From: Saprospiraceae bacterium
Lineage (GTDB): Bacteria; Bacteroidota; Bacteroidia; Chitinophagales; Saprospiraceae
Length of the DNA stretch: 45,354 bases
NCBI GenBank assembly: GCA_020848995.1
Contig: JADLHA010000049.1
Location: 1 to 45,354 of the forward strand
Direction: 5' to 3'
Shown: in pieces, positions 35,601 to 44,600 of the stretch
How the letters are laid out: each line of letters begins with the position of its first letter
Numbering within the stretch: position 1 is the first letter of the stretch
Notes under the pieces: model-generated
The model's database searches: none
What the model was told of the DNA's origin: nothing
The model's input: only the letters and a program-made list of their open reading frames with translations
Position numbers and translations under genes: made by a program

Positions 35601-36852
35601 CTACTTGTGGCGCCGGTATGGAGACCGTCCAGTTGGGAAATGCAGCAACATTTGAAAATGATCCAGAGCTGAGGTAAAGTTCTAATGACTGAAAGCAGGC
35701 CGGTGAGGCGACATGCCCCCCTACTTCGTAGCAACAGCCGCCCGGTCCACCGTTGATGGTCTTTATGGTATTGGTGTTGAAAGTGTCGCAGGCGCAGGGC
35801 TTCCCCTTTACATGTATCGTATCCACACACTGTCGTATGCAGTTTCCCTCCCTGGCGATCAGGCGAACGGAATAAGTCCCCGGCAAGGTGTACAGCAGCG
35901 CAAGCGAGTCGACATTGAAAAAACGCAAGCCGCTGAACTGGTCGACGTCGACGATCCAGGTGAGCGTCGTCAAAGGGTCCCTGGTTCCCAGATACCGGAT
36001 GTTCACGGAATCACCTGTACAGATGTCATGGGGCAGGGTGAATTCGCAACTCAGGTCGCAGATGTATTCGTAACATACGGTGTCGGAACACAGGTCATCA
36101 TATACTTCTACGCAATAGCACCCGTCGGCATCCGGTGCATAACAGCTATCGGAAGACAGGGTTCGCGATCCTCCACACAGAAGCCAACGGTATTGCTTAT
36201 TTGACGGAGATACGCACAAAACATTATACTCTTCCCGGATTTCGGCAACAAATGGCGGCACAACCGTCAATTGCGCTTTAGCATTTGGAGCGTCGTTGGT
36301 GCAGAACTGGTCGGTGACCACGGTAATTTCGTAACTCACGGGATCGTCCGGACATACTTCCCAGGAGAGGGTATCCACATCCGAAAGGTGGCGGGTGATG
36401 TCGTTGTTGGTCTTTAGAAAAAAAACGAACGGAGGGGTTCCGGTAATTTTTACGTTCAGCCGGGTGCAGGTTCCTTTGCAGATGACGGGGCGGTGGAGGT
36501 TCAGCGAGGCCTTCGGCTTTGGGTAAACGACGACTTCGACGGTGCAGGAATCAGGGGCCTGGCCACGTTCCTGCCAGACGACTTTGATGGTACAGATCCC
36601 GGACTTATCAAAGCAGGCAATGTGGGGATTGTAGTCGTTGGGGTTTGTGATGGTTCCGCAACTGATGCTCCACTGATAACTCGCCGTGGGGGAACCGGCG
36701 CCGATGTAGGTGACCGGATGGCATTCTCCTACACAAGCGCCGGAAACCACCTCAATGCAGTTGGTCTGGGCGGACAACGAGGGCGCCCACGCCAACATGA
36801 GCAGCGGCATAACGCGCACCGCGAGGTCAACAAACCTTTTTAAGTGCTTCAT
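32635..36852 (-). CDS. T9SS-exported protein with PKD-like domains, five Cys-rich repeats and a beta-propeller-like region
   Basis: 1405 residues. Signal peptide ends near residue 29 (LAWAPSLSAQ). Residues ~30-350 hold PKD/Ig-like domains with many Cys. Five ~124-residue repeats follow (about 353-473, 478-598, 603-721, 726-844, 849-967; DNA about 33,950-35,800), each starting C-x-CDSL and containing a CC(Y/W) pair, a G(S/T/N/Y)F strand, a GF(I/L/F)P.G motif and an F-DC end. Residues ~985-1320 have propeller-like repeats (NIAAWDGANWYPLAQGV; LLYAGGLFQTAGN). The last ~75 residues are a type A T9SS sorting domain (AYPNPAGDYIDLHI ... GTYVISIWLPGG). Surface or secreted protein; partner unknown. Confidence 0.9.
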   Translation of the reverse strand: MKHLKRFVDLAVRVMPLLMLAWAPSLSAQTNCIEVVSGACVGECHPVTYIGAGSPTASYQWSISCGTITNPNDYNPHIACFDKSGICTIKVVWQERGQAPDSCTVEVVVYPKPKASLNLHRPVICKGTCTRLNVKITGTPPFVFFLKTNNDITRHLSDVDTLSWEVCPDDPVSYEITVVTDQFCTNDAPNAKAQLTVVPPFVAEIREEYNVLCVSPSNKQYRWLLCGGSRTLSSDSCYAPDADGCYCVEVYDDLCSDTVCYEYICDLSCEFTLPHDICTGDSVNIRYLGTRDPLTTLTWIVDVDQFSGLRFFNVDSLALLYTLPGTYSVRLIAREGNCIRQCVDTIHVKGKPCACDTFNTNTIKTINGGPGGCCYEVGGHVASPACFQSLELYLSSGSFSNVAAFPNWTVSIPAPQVVVLQPVAGFITPGDFSAGAFCVTGAQFYTIDVYYHFGNAGVADSCSFRYVFDCPWPPEPVRCDSLFSYLERQHTLPTECCYNLHVDNPYPATFQQIHISLNSGYFVNPQADQLGGFSLLNVGPQSLTVVHNSGFIPAGVNRPAWFCLSGTSNPVQVDVHYTFSSLGVTDSCSFHFEFDCPELPDAECCDSLFVIFKDAPPQPGACCWDFELVTNKPKCFSKCCISANSGTFSNIVANPGWNASQTPGGICFSPVGPFIPSGLVAPGSLCLTGAANPVTFIVEFYDLNGKLNDSCKQRGVRECFSGPPPCTCDSLKANVTGTSFLPGQCCYDLNAVIPATNCFQKAQILLSAGNFANAMAGSGYTLTANGPQDICYSPVSGFFPQGNVMPGSFCVVGATVYTVTVHFFYSTGGGIDTCTFKYFFDCPPPPPVCRCDSLQNAFTPVSAAPGICCYALTGNVPASNCFTHIDLQLTNGSFANVQSFAGWSATLNNPQSISISHASGFLPAGNIHPVDFCVAGATTYQITATYYINSGGLMDTCIFKRTFDCPFLADTLCLSQACRGGMRSWQNLASGLSQVFDMVVYQCRLIVAGQFSQAGNVPVNNIAAWDGANWYPLAQGVAGTVRALAVHNGLLYAGGLFQTAGNLSNVNNLAAWNGSSWLQVDNGVTGTTGASVTALLSTPAGLVVGGDFQTAGSTSNLSCQNMALWNGAAFVNNYNATFNGPVYTLGTYGGQLVAGGTFTTPHLNIASWNGSAWSPLSGGITLFYQLPYNGVASQIDYGGSLIVGGHYKHADNVSTTQNIAQWNNSAWNAMPGGDIPDTLAIVNDFLPFDNKLYVGGEFTQVGNVPALGVVEWNGAGWNTTGHTHKIVRALAAYDSCGTYPCDLYASGEGFLNRWICLTSTNETERAIQCRAYPNPAGDYIDLHISPALPGYCTLRIADMHGRIHLIRNVQGEFVRIPVEQWPSGTYVISIWLPGGKPMHARFVRQ
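33952..35796 (-). repeat. Five tandem Cys-rich ~124-codon repeats
   Basis: Within the 1405-residue gene, five units of about 372 bases each encode the same Cys pattern (CDSL ... CC ... CF ... GF(I/F/L)P.G ... FC(V/L).GA ... DTC.F...FDC). Sequence identity is moderate, so duplication is old; the third unit is the most divergent. Confidence 0.75.
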
Positions 36853-36933
36853 TTGATACGCAAATTCTTAATAAACTCATTTAACATGGTTCGCAGATCC
36901 CCACAGGAAACTTAGCCCTCAGCTCTCTACTCA

Positions 36934-37371
36934 TCACTTTGGGATATCAAATCCTTTAAAATCACCTTTCTTATCTGTCTGGAAAGGTACCATATTCGGA
37001 GCGTTCCACCCACAGGGCTGCTGTTGCTGGGCGTCGCAGCCGTTTTCCGGAGTTTTGCAGACCATGTTGATGGTAGCAGCATAGCCTTTGCTGGGCATCA
37101 GCCCGGAGGGATTTTTGGGAAATTTGGCAATGCCATTTTTCTCCGTCTTGGCAACAAGTACCGGAGCTGGAACACACTTCCTGTCCACGCACTTGCACAA
37201 AGGCTTCGCCGGATCGAAGATCATGACTTCGATCCCTGGAACCCCTGTGCCCTTGTTATCCCGCACAGCAATCTGGTTTTTACCCTGTGCGAAAGGGGAC
37301 GCAGGCAAGACGAACAAAAAAAACAGGATAGCGCAATACGGCAGGTGGGATGTTAAAAGTACTCTTTTCAT
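36934..37371 (-). CDS. Small exported protein, Cys-rich, unknown function
   Basis: 145 residues from ATG 37371 (MKRVLLTSHLPYCAILFFLF...), with a signal peptide ending near PFAQG; upstream ATGs in frame would hide it. The mature part starts with a CarboxypepD_reg/transthyretin-like strand pattern (NQIAVRDNKGTGVPGIEVMI) and has Cys at PLCKCVDRKCVP and VCKTPENGCDAQ. Perhaps a small Ca- or carbohydrate-linked domain; not recognised. It follows the 49-bp repeat array and has its own candidate promoter. Confidence 0.6.
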   Translation of the reverse strand: MKRVLLTSHLPYCAILFFLFVLPASPFAQGKNQIAVRDNKGTGVPGIEVMIFDPAKPLCKCVDRKCVPAPVLVAKTEKNGIAKFPKNPSGLMPSKGYAATINMVCKTPENGCDAQQQQPCGWNAPNMVPFQTDKKGDFKGFDIPK

Positions 37372-37452
37372 GATAAAACTTTTAACCGGTGAATTATTAA
37401 TCATTCCTCCCATCCTCTTCAGCGTCCTTGAAGGGATTTCCATTTCAACCTT

Positions 37453-37484
37453 TAAATATACAACTTTCACATGGGAAAAGCAAA
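37453..37484 (-). promoter_or_regulatory. Candidate Bacteroidota promoter of the small exported protein
   Basis: On the minus strand TTTG (37484-37481) and TATATTTA (37460-37453) are 20 bases apart, a good fit to the -33/-7 pattern with one mismatch in the -7 box. A start near 37446 would give a leader of about 75 bases before ATG 37371. Confidence 0.35.
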
Positions 37485-37851
37485 AAAATAGCTGCCTCTT
37501 TTAACAATATCGCCTCGTGCATTTGGCAAGGGTTTAAATCCAATTGGCGTTTTGTCAGATGTAACCTCTTTTACTATATTCTTTTTACAACGGGTCGCCA
37601 TCATAGGGTTTTGCTGAAAGGGGGTAATCGTCACTTTAAGGCAAGACAAAAAGAAGTGGCTGCGCATCACCGAACACAAAAAAGCTCGTTGAGTCAGAGG
37701 AACTTTGAAAAAAGGATCTTATTTGGCATCTGGTATAGATGCGACCAGTTGCCGGCGGGTTCAGATGCAGATCAATAATTTTCTTTGGCTCAGGCATCCC
37801 TTCTTTTCAAATTCATTGCTCACTTCCAAAGCCTCGAAGTTTTGGGACAAA
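37485..37851. other. Intergenic region before the 49-bp array
   Basis: About 370 bases with no convincing ORF on either strand. A stretch near 37739 (GATGCGACCAGTTGCCGGCG) faintly resembles a decayed array unit. Nothing else recognised. Confidence 0.4.
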
Positions 37852-38460
37852 GGTGCGACCCCTCCAGGGTCGGTAATTCCTATTCCCTGCATTCTACCAA
37901 GGTGCGACCCCTTCGGGGTCGGTAATTCCTATTACCATCATTCTACAAAGGTGCGACCCCTTCGGGGTCGGTAAATCTAATAGCCGTCATTCTACAAAGA
38001 TGCGACCCCTTCGGGGTCGGTAATTCATATTACCGTCATTCTACAAAGGTGCAACCCCGACGGGGTCGGTAATATTTATTACCGTTATTCTACCAAGATG
38101 CGACCCCTTAGGGGCCGGTAATTCTTATTACCATCATTCTACAAAGGTGCGACCCCTTCGGGGTCGGGCGTACCAACTGCCGCTTTGCTATAAATGTTCG
38201 ACCCCTACGGGGCCGGTAATTCTTATTACCATCATTCTACAAAGGTGCGACTCCTTCGGGGTCGGTAATTCTAATTACCATCATTCTACATAGGTGCGAC
38301 CCCGACGGGGTCAGTAATTCTTATTACCGTCATTCTACAAAGGTGCGACCCCTACGGGGTCGATTATTTAATAATCTTCAGTCATACAAATTGATAACCT
38401 CAACGGGGTCGGCAATTCTTATTAGCATCACTCCATTCATGTTCGACCTCTACGGGGTCT
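37852..38460. repeat. Tandem array of thirteen 49-bp units, each with two hairpins
   Basis: Unit starts fall exactly every 49 bases: 37852, 37901, 37950, 37999, 38048, 38097, 38146, 38195, 38244, 38293, 38342, 38391, 38440; the last unit is incomplete. Each unit contains a perfect or near-perfect stem CGACCCC-TTC-GGGGTCG and, in most, a second stem GGTAAT-TCTT-ATTACC, then a CATTCTACAAA spacer. Loop bases vary freely (TTC, GAC, TAC, TTA) while stems are largely conserved. It is not CRISPR: there is no unique spacer between conserved repeats. It lies between the terminator of the giant gene and the promoter of the next gene. Confidence 0.9.
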
Positions 38461-38540
38461 CTCTTGGCAACAAGCATCGCGGAACAAATCTGGGATTCAA
38501 TCCTTCCAATGAGCTTTTCGCGAGTTGCAGATGGTGACCA

Positions 38541-38582
38541 AAACAAAGGAAGCGAACCTGATCGGCTCGCCTCCTTTGTTTC
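38541..38582 (-). terminator. Strong 18-bp-stem terminator of the giant surface-protein gene
   Basis: The minus-strand transcript reads AAACAAAGGAGGCGAGCC, a GATCA loop, then GGTTCGCTTCCTTTGTTT. All 18 positions pair, two as G-U. On the plus strand those two become A-C mismatches, so the structure favours the minus-strand RNA. It begins about 20 bases after the giant gene's stop (38603). Confidence 0.8.
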
Positions 38583-38602
38583 AGTATTTATTTGCGCCGG
38601 AC

Positions 38603-41600
38603 TTAGCGCTCGATGATGAGCTGCTCGGTCCGTTGCTGGTAGCCGTCGGATACCTGGATGAGGTACATTCCGCTGCGTACTTCCAGCACATTCATGTCGA
38701 GTTCGAGGACGTTCTGGTTGGCTTTGAGCTTCACGCTAAATACCTTCTTGCCCAGAAGATCCATCATGGTCACTTCCTTCACGCGCTGGTCGAAACCGGT
38801 AATGAAGACTTTGGTCACCACACTGGCTGGATTGGGCACGAGCTCAACATCCACCGGCCGGTATTCGTAAGCCTTCAAATCGTTTTCGCGATCGCGCTCC
38901 TCCGTTCCGGCAAATGCCGTCAGCGTGAAGAACCATCCGTTTACAATGGCTGAGAAGGTCGTACCACATTTGGATCTGATCTGGTAGTGGTAATAGGAAC
39001 CATCGTCGAGGCCTGTGAACGAATGTTTGTTGCCAGGACCGGAAGCGGCTGCCCAGCTACTCCATGGACCCCATACACCGGGGCTGATCTCCTTGCGGAT
39101 GCGCAGCTGATACGACGTTGCGCACAATCCTGCACTCCAGGCAATCTTGGCTGAGCTGGTTGTCGTGTCATAGTGGTACACATTGACCGGCTGACCACAA
39201 TTGTATGCGATCACCGTTACCTTCTGGTTGCACGTGTTCTTGTTGTTGCTCGAGTCTTTCACCGTCCATTTAACCGTTGTGACTCCAACCGGGTAGGAAG
39301 CCGGAGAATTGTTGGTGATCGGGTATTTCACACCACAATTGTCGGAAACCGTTGGTGTGCCCAGCGATACCGACCCAGCCGGTACAGAACACTGTCCGGG
39401 GAGTGTGGTGACCGTAATGTCGGGCGGGCAGGTGATCGATGGCGGCTCGAGGTCTTTCACTTCCACCATAAAGCTGCAGGTCGTAGAATTGCCTGCGGCA
39501 TCGGTGGCCGTCCAGGTTACTGTTGTTACCCCTTTCTTCCAGAGCTGTCCGTCGAGGCTGCCAGAACCAGAGCCCGTTTCGACTCCTGTCAGTACCCATG
39601 TTTTGCTGACCACTCCACAGTTGTCGGATGCAGAGCCATCAAACTCACCGGGTCCACCAGAATACGCTCCGCCCACCGTATAGCGGCAAAGCCCTTCATC
39701 CATTCCACGCATCAGATTAGCCGGACAGGTCATTGTCGGATAGGTCACGTCCTTGCCGGTGAGCACGGTCGTGCAGGTAGCCGAATTGCCGTTGCCATCG
39801 TCAACCGTGACGGTGACCGTATGGGTCATGTTATGTGCCGATGGCAGTGAAGTGCCTGCGGTGGGAGATTGAGCCCAGGTAAAGCTGCTGGAGCAATTAT
39901 CCGTAACGGTAGCACCATCAATCAGGTTCAGAACAACCAGCTCGCAATCTACGTCGAGGGTTACATCCTGAGGTCCTTCACAGACAGGTGCCGGAGGTGT
40001 GGTATCGTCGCCCATCAGGACAACCGTACAAGTTGCTGTATTGCCGTTGGTATCATCGACGGTTACGGTAATGGTATGCGTCATACCCTCCCCTGATGCC
40101 AACTCCGTACCGGCAGTTGGCGACTGGCTCCAATAGAAGCTGGTAGCGCAGTTGTCGTCTGCTGTCGATCCATCCGTCACATCGGGTACCAGCAATTCGC
40201 ATTCTGCATCGAGAGCGATGGTCTGTGGAGCTTCGCAAGTCGGCACCGGAGGTGTCGTGTCGTCGCCTGTCAGCACTACTGTGCACGTTGCCGTATTGCC
40301 GTTTCCGTCGTCGGCCGTTACGGTAATCGTATGCGTCGTGCCTTCGCCAGATGCCAGTTCTGCGCCAGCAGTGGGCGACTGGCTCCAGGTGAAGCTCGAC
40401 GAACAATTATCCGTTGCAGAAGCGCCGTCGGTCAGGTCGGGTACCAGGAGTTCGCACTCTGCATCGAGCACGATGGTTTGTGGTCCCTCGCAGGTCGGCA
40501 CCGGAGGTGTTGTATCGTCGCCCGTCAGCACCACCGTGCAGGTAGAAGTGTTGCCGTTGCCGTCATCTGCCGTTACGGTTACCGTATGCGTTACGCCTTC
40601 ATCTGAAGCCAGAATGGTACCCAACGTTGGCGACTGGCTCCAACTGAGGGTTCCACAGTTGTCGCTGCCGGTGGATCCATCCAATACATTCGGCACCACC
40701 AGTTGGCACAGTGCTGTAAGGCTGACCGATTGGGCAGCTTCGCAACTGATCGACGGCGAGGTATCGTCGTCGCCCGTCAGCACGACCGTGCAGGTTGCAG
40801 AGTTGCCATTGCCGTCGTTGGCTGTAACCGTCACGGTATGCGTCACGCCCTCACCAGAGGGAAGTTCCGCGCCCGCAGCGGGTGACTGGCTCCAGGTAAA
40901 GCTCGAAGAGCAATTGTCGATGGCCACAGCACCGTCTGTGAGATCCGGAACCGGAAGTTCACAGTCACCGTTCAGGCTGACCGTCTGCGGTCCTTCACAA
41001 ATCGGCGTTGGAGGCGTCACGTCGTCGCCCGTCAGTACCGTGGTACACGTGGCGCTGTTGCCGTTGCCATCGCTTACCGTTACGGTAATGGTGTGCGACA
41101 CACCTTCACCGGAAGCCAGAGCAGATCCTGCGATCGGACTCTGTGACCAGGTGAAACTGGAAGAGCAATTATCGGTTGCAGAAACCATGTCGATGACGTT
41201 GGTGACCACCAGGATGCACGCGGCGTTGAGTGAAATGGTTTCCGGCCCTTCGCAGACCGGTACCGGAGGCGTTGTATCGTCGCCGGTCAGTACTACAGTG
41301 CAGGTCGAAGTATTTCCGTTGCCATCGTCAACTGTTACCGTCACGGTGTGGGTCATACCCTCTCCGGAAGCCAGTTCGGTACCCGAAGTAGGCGACTGGC
41401 TCCAATAGAAGCCCGCAGCACAGTTGTCTGTTGCAGATGCACCGTCTGTCAGATCGGGCACCAGCAGGTCGCATTCAGCATCGAGAACAATGGTCTGAGC
41501 TCCTTCACAAGTCGGTACCGGAGGCGTCAGGTCATCACCCGTAAGTACAACGGTGCACGTTGACGTATTTCCGTTGCCGTCGTCGGCCGTAACCGTCACG

Positions 41601-44600
41601 GTGTGGGTCACCCCTTCTCCGGAAGCCAGCAGCGTTCCCATAGTAGGTGACTGGCTCCAACTGAGGCTGCTGCAGTTATCGCTACCCAGTGCACCATCCG
41701 TCAAGTCCGGAACCGCCAGCTCACAGCTTGCGTTGAGCGCAATGGTTGCCGGCCCCTCGCAACTGATGGAAGGCGCAGTTACGTCGTCGCCGGTTAACAC
41801 CACCGTACAGGTCGAAGTATTTCCGTTGGTGTCATCAACTGTAACCGTTATTGTGTGGGTCGTACCCTCTCCGGAAGCCAGTTCGGTGCCCGAAGTAGGA
41901 GACTGGCTCCAGAAGAAGCTCAACGAACAATTATCTGTAGCGGAAGCGCCATCGGTCAGGTCGGGAACGAGTAGCTCGCATTCAGCATCGAGGGCAATGG
42001 TTTGTGGCCCTTCGCAGCTTGGAACCGGCGGGGTATCGTCATCACCCGTCAGCACCACTGTGCAGGTAGTCGTATTTCCGTTGCCGTCGTCGGCCGTAAC
42101 GGTAACAGTATGGGTTACCCCTTCGCCGGACGTTAGCAATGTTCCCATTGTAGGTGACTGGCTCCAGCTCAGGCTGCCGCAGTTATCGCTACCCATTGCA
42201 CCATCCGTCAGATCAGGAACGGGCAATTTACAGGTGGCATCCAGGCTCACCGATTGCGGACTTTCACAACTGATTGAGGGTGCGGTAATGTCGTCCCCAG
42301 TCAGTACGACGGTGCACGTTGCACTGTTTCCGTTTCCATCGTCGGCCGTTACCGTCACGGTATGGGTCGTCCCCTCGCCTGAGGCAAGTTCGGCCCCGGC
42401 AGCAGGAGATTGAGCCCAAGTAAAGCTAGAAGAGCAATTATCGAGCGCCGAAGCCATGTCGGTAAGGTCAGGCACCAGCAATTCACATTCGGCATCGAGC
42501 GTGATGGTCTGTGCGCCCTCGCAGGTGGGTATCGGCGGTGTCGTGTCGTCGCCTGTAAGGACTACTGTGCAAGTAGCCGTATTGCCATTGCCGTCGTCGG
42601 CCGTAACGGTGATCGTATGGGTCGTTCCTTCGCCCGAGGCCAATTCCGAACTGGCTGTGGGCGATTGGCTCCAGGTGAAGCCCGATGCGCAATTATCCGT
42701 TGCGGAAGCGCCGTCGGTCAGGTCGGGGACCAGCAGTTCGCACTCTGCATCCAGCACGATGGTTTGTGGTCCTTCGCAGGTCGGCACCGGAGGCGTCGTG
42801 TCGTCGCCCGTCAGCACCACCGTGCAGGTGGAAGTGTTGCCGTTGCCATCGGTTGCCGATACGGTCACGGTATGCGTAGTGCCTTCTCCGGAAGACAGCA
42901 GCGTTCCCAATGTCGGAGACTGGCTCCAGCTAAGGCTTCCACAATTGTCGCTGCCTATAGAGCCGTCGAGGACATCGGGTACTGACAATAAGCAAAGTGA
43001 CGATAAACTGACGGATTGTCCAGGCTCGCAACTGATCGAAGGCGCAGTTGCATCATCGCCGGTGAGAACCGTCGTGCAGCTGGCGCTGTTGCCATTACCG
43101 TCGGAGACGGTTACGGTAACTGTATGGGTCGTTCCTTCGCCTGACGCCAGTTCACTACCTGCCGCAGGCGACTGGCTCCAGGTAAAGCTCGTTGAACAAT
43201 TATCTAAAGCAACTGCCCCATCAGTCAAGTCAGGGACCAGCAATTCGCATTCTGCATCGAGCGCAATCGTCTGAGGCGCCTCGCATACAGGGGTAGGCGG
43301 CGTCACATCGTCGCCGGTCAGTACCGTGGTGCAAGTAGCCATGTTGCCATTGCCGTCGGAAACCGTTACCGTTACGGTATGGGTGGTACCCTCTCCGGAA
43401 GTCAGGCCTGTTCCTGCGATCGGGCTTTGCGACCAGGTAAAGCTAGAAGAGCAATTATCCATGGCCGCGGCACCATCGGTCAAATCAGGGACAGTCAGAA
43501 TGCACGCCGAAGTCAGACTGATGGTTTGTGCGTCTTCGCAGTCGGGCGTTGGAGGTGTCGCATCGTCGCCGGTGAGGACCACGGTGCACGTTGAAGTATT
43601 TCCATTTCCATCACTGGCTGTAACCGTTACGGTATGTGTAGTTCCTTCCCCGGATACCAGGGCAGTTGAAGCGGTGGGAGATTGGCTCCAGCTCAGGCTT
43701 CCGCAGTTATCACTGCCACTTGCTCCGTCTGTAAGGTCTGGAACGACCAGCTCACAGGATGCATTCAATACAATGGTCTGCGGTCCTTCGCAAGTGACTG
43801 AAGGAGGTGTAATATCGTCTCCGGTGAGTACTACTGTGCAGGTCGCGGTGTTTCCGTTGCCGTCGTCTACCGTCACGGTAACCGTATGAGTTGTGCCGTC
43901 GCCGGAAGCAAGCAAGCTACCGGAAACCGGGCTTTGGGTCCAGGTAAACCCTGCAGAACAGTTATCCGTTGCAGAGGCACCATCTGTGAGATCCGGAACC
44001 AGCAGTTGGCAACTGCCATTGAGCACAATGGTCTGTGCAGGTTCACATGCAATCCCGGGAACCTCGTTGTCTTCAACGGTTACGTCAAAGCTACAGGTAG
44101 TTGAATTCCCAGCTCCGTCGGTTACGCGGAAGGTATTGGTCGTCGTTCCCAATGGGAAAGCCGATCCGCTGGCCAATCCGCCGATTTGTGCCGTCGATGC
44201 ACCAGGACAGTTATCGGTTCCTACCGGAGCAGTATAGCTCACAACAGCCGTGCAAACACCCGGATCGGTATCCACCGCAGTGCTCGAAGGGCAGGCAATT
44301 GCTGGGGCCTCGTCGTCTTCTACGGTAACGTCGAAGCTACAGGTGGTAGAGTTTCCGGCTCCGTCGGTTACGCGGAACGTATTGGTCGTCGTACCGATCG
44401 GGAAGGTCGCTCCGCTCGCCAGCCCGGCAATCTGCGAGGTGCTTGCACCGGGACAGTTGTCTGTGCCGACTGGAGCGGTATAGCTCACCACGGCGTCGCA
44501 ACTGCCGGCATCTGTTCCGACGGTCATATTGGCCGGACAGGTAATGGCGGGATCCTCTGTATCCTCAATGGTTACGGTAAATGTGCACGTAGCCGTGAGG

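Noticed and set aside
37852-38460. CRISPR array
   Set aside because: The whole 49-base unit is repeated with stems conserved; there are no unique spacers and no cas genes in the window.
40152-43889. Long plus-strand ORFs (418, 286, 272 and 187 codons) opposite the giant gene
   Set aside because: They mirror the 252/255-bp coding repeat. Since the period is a multiple of three, any stop-free antisense frame is propagated along the array. They lack starts, domains and independent codon signal.
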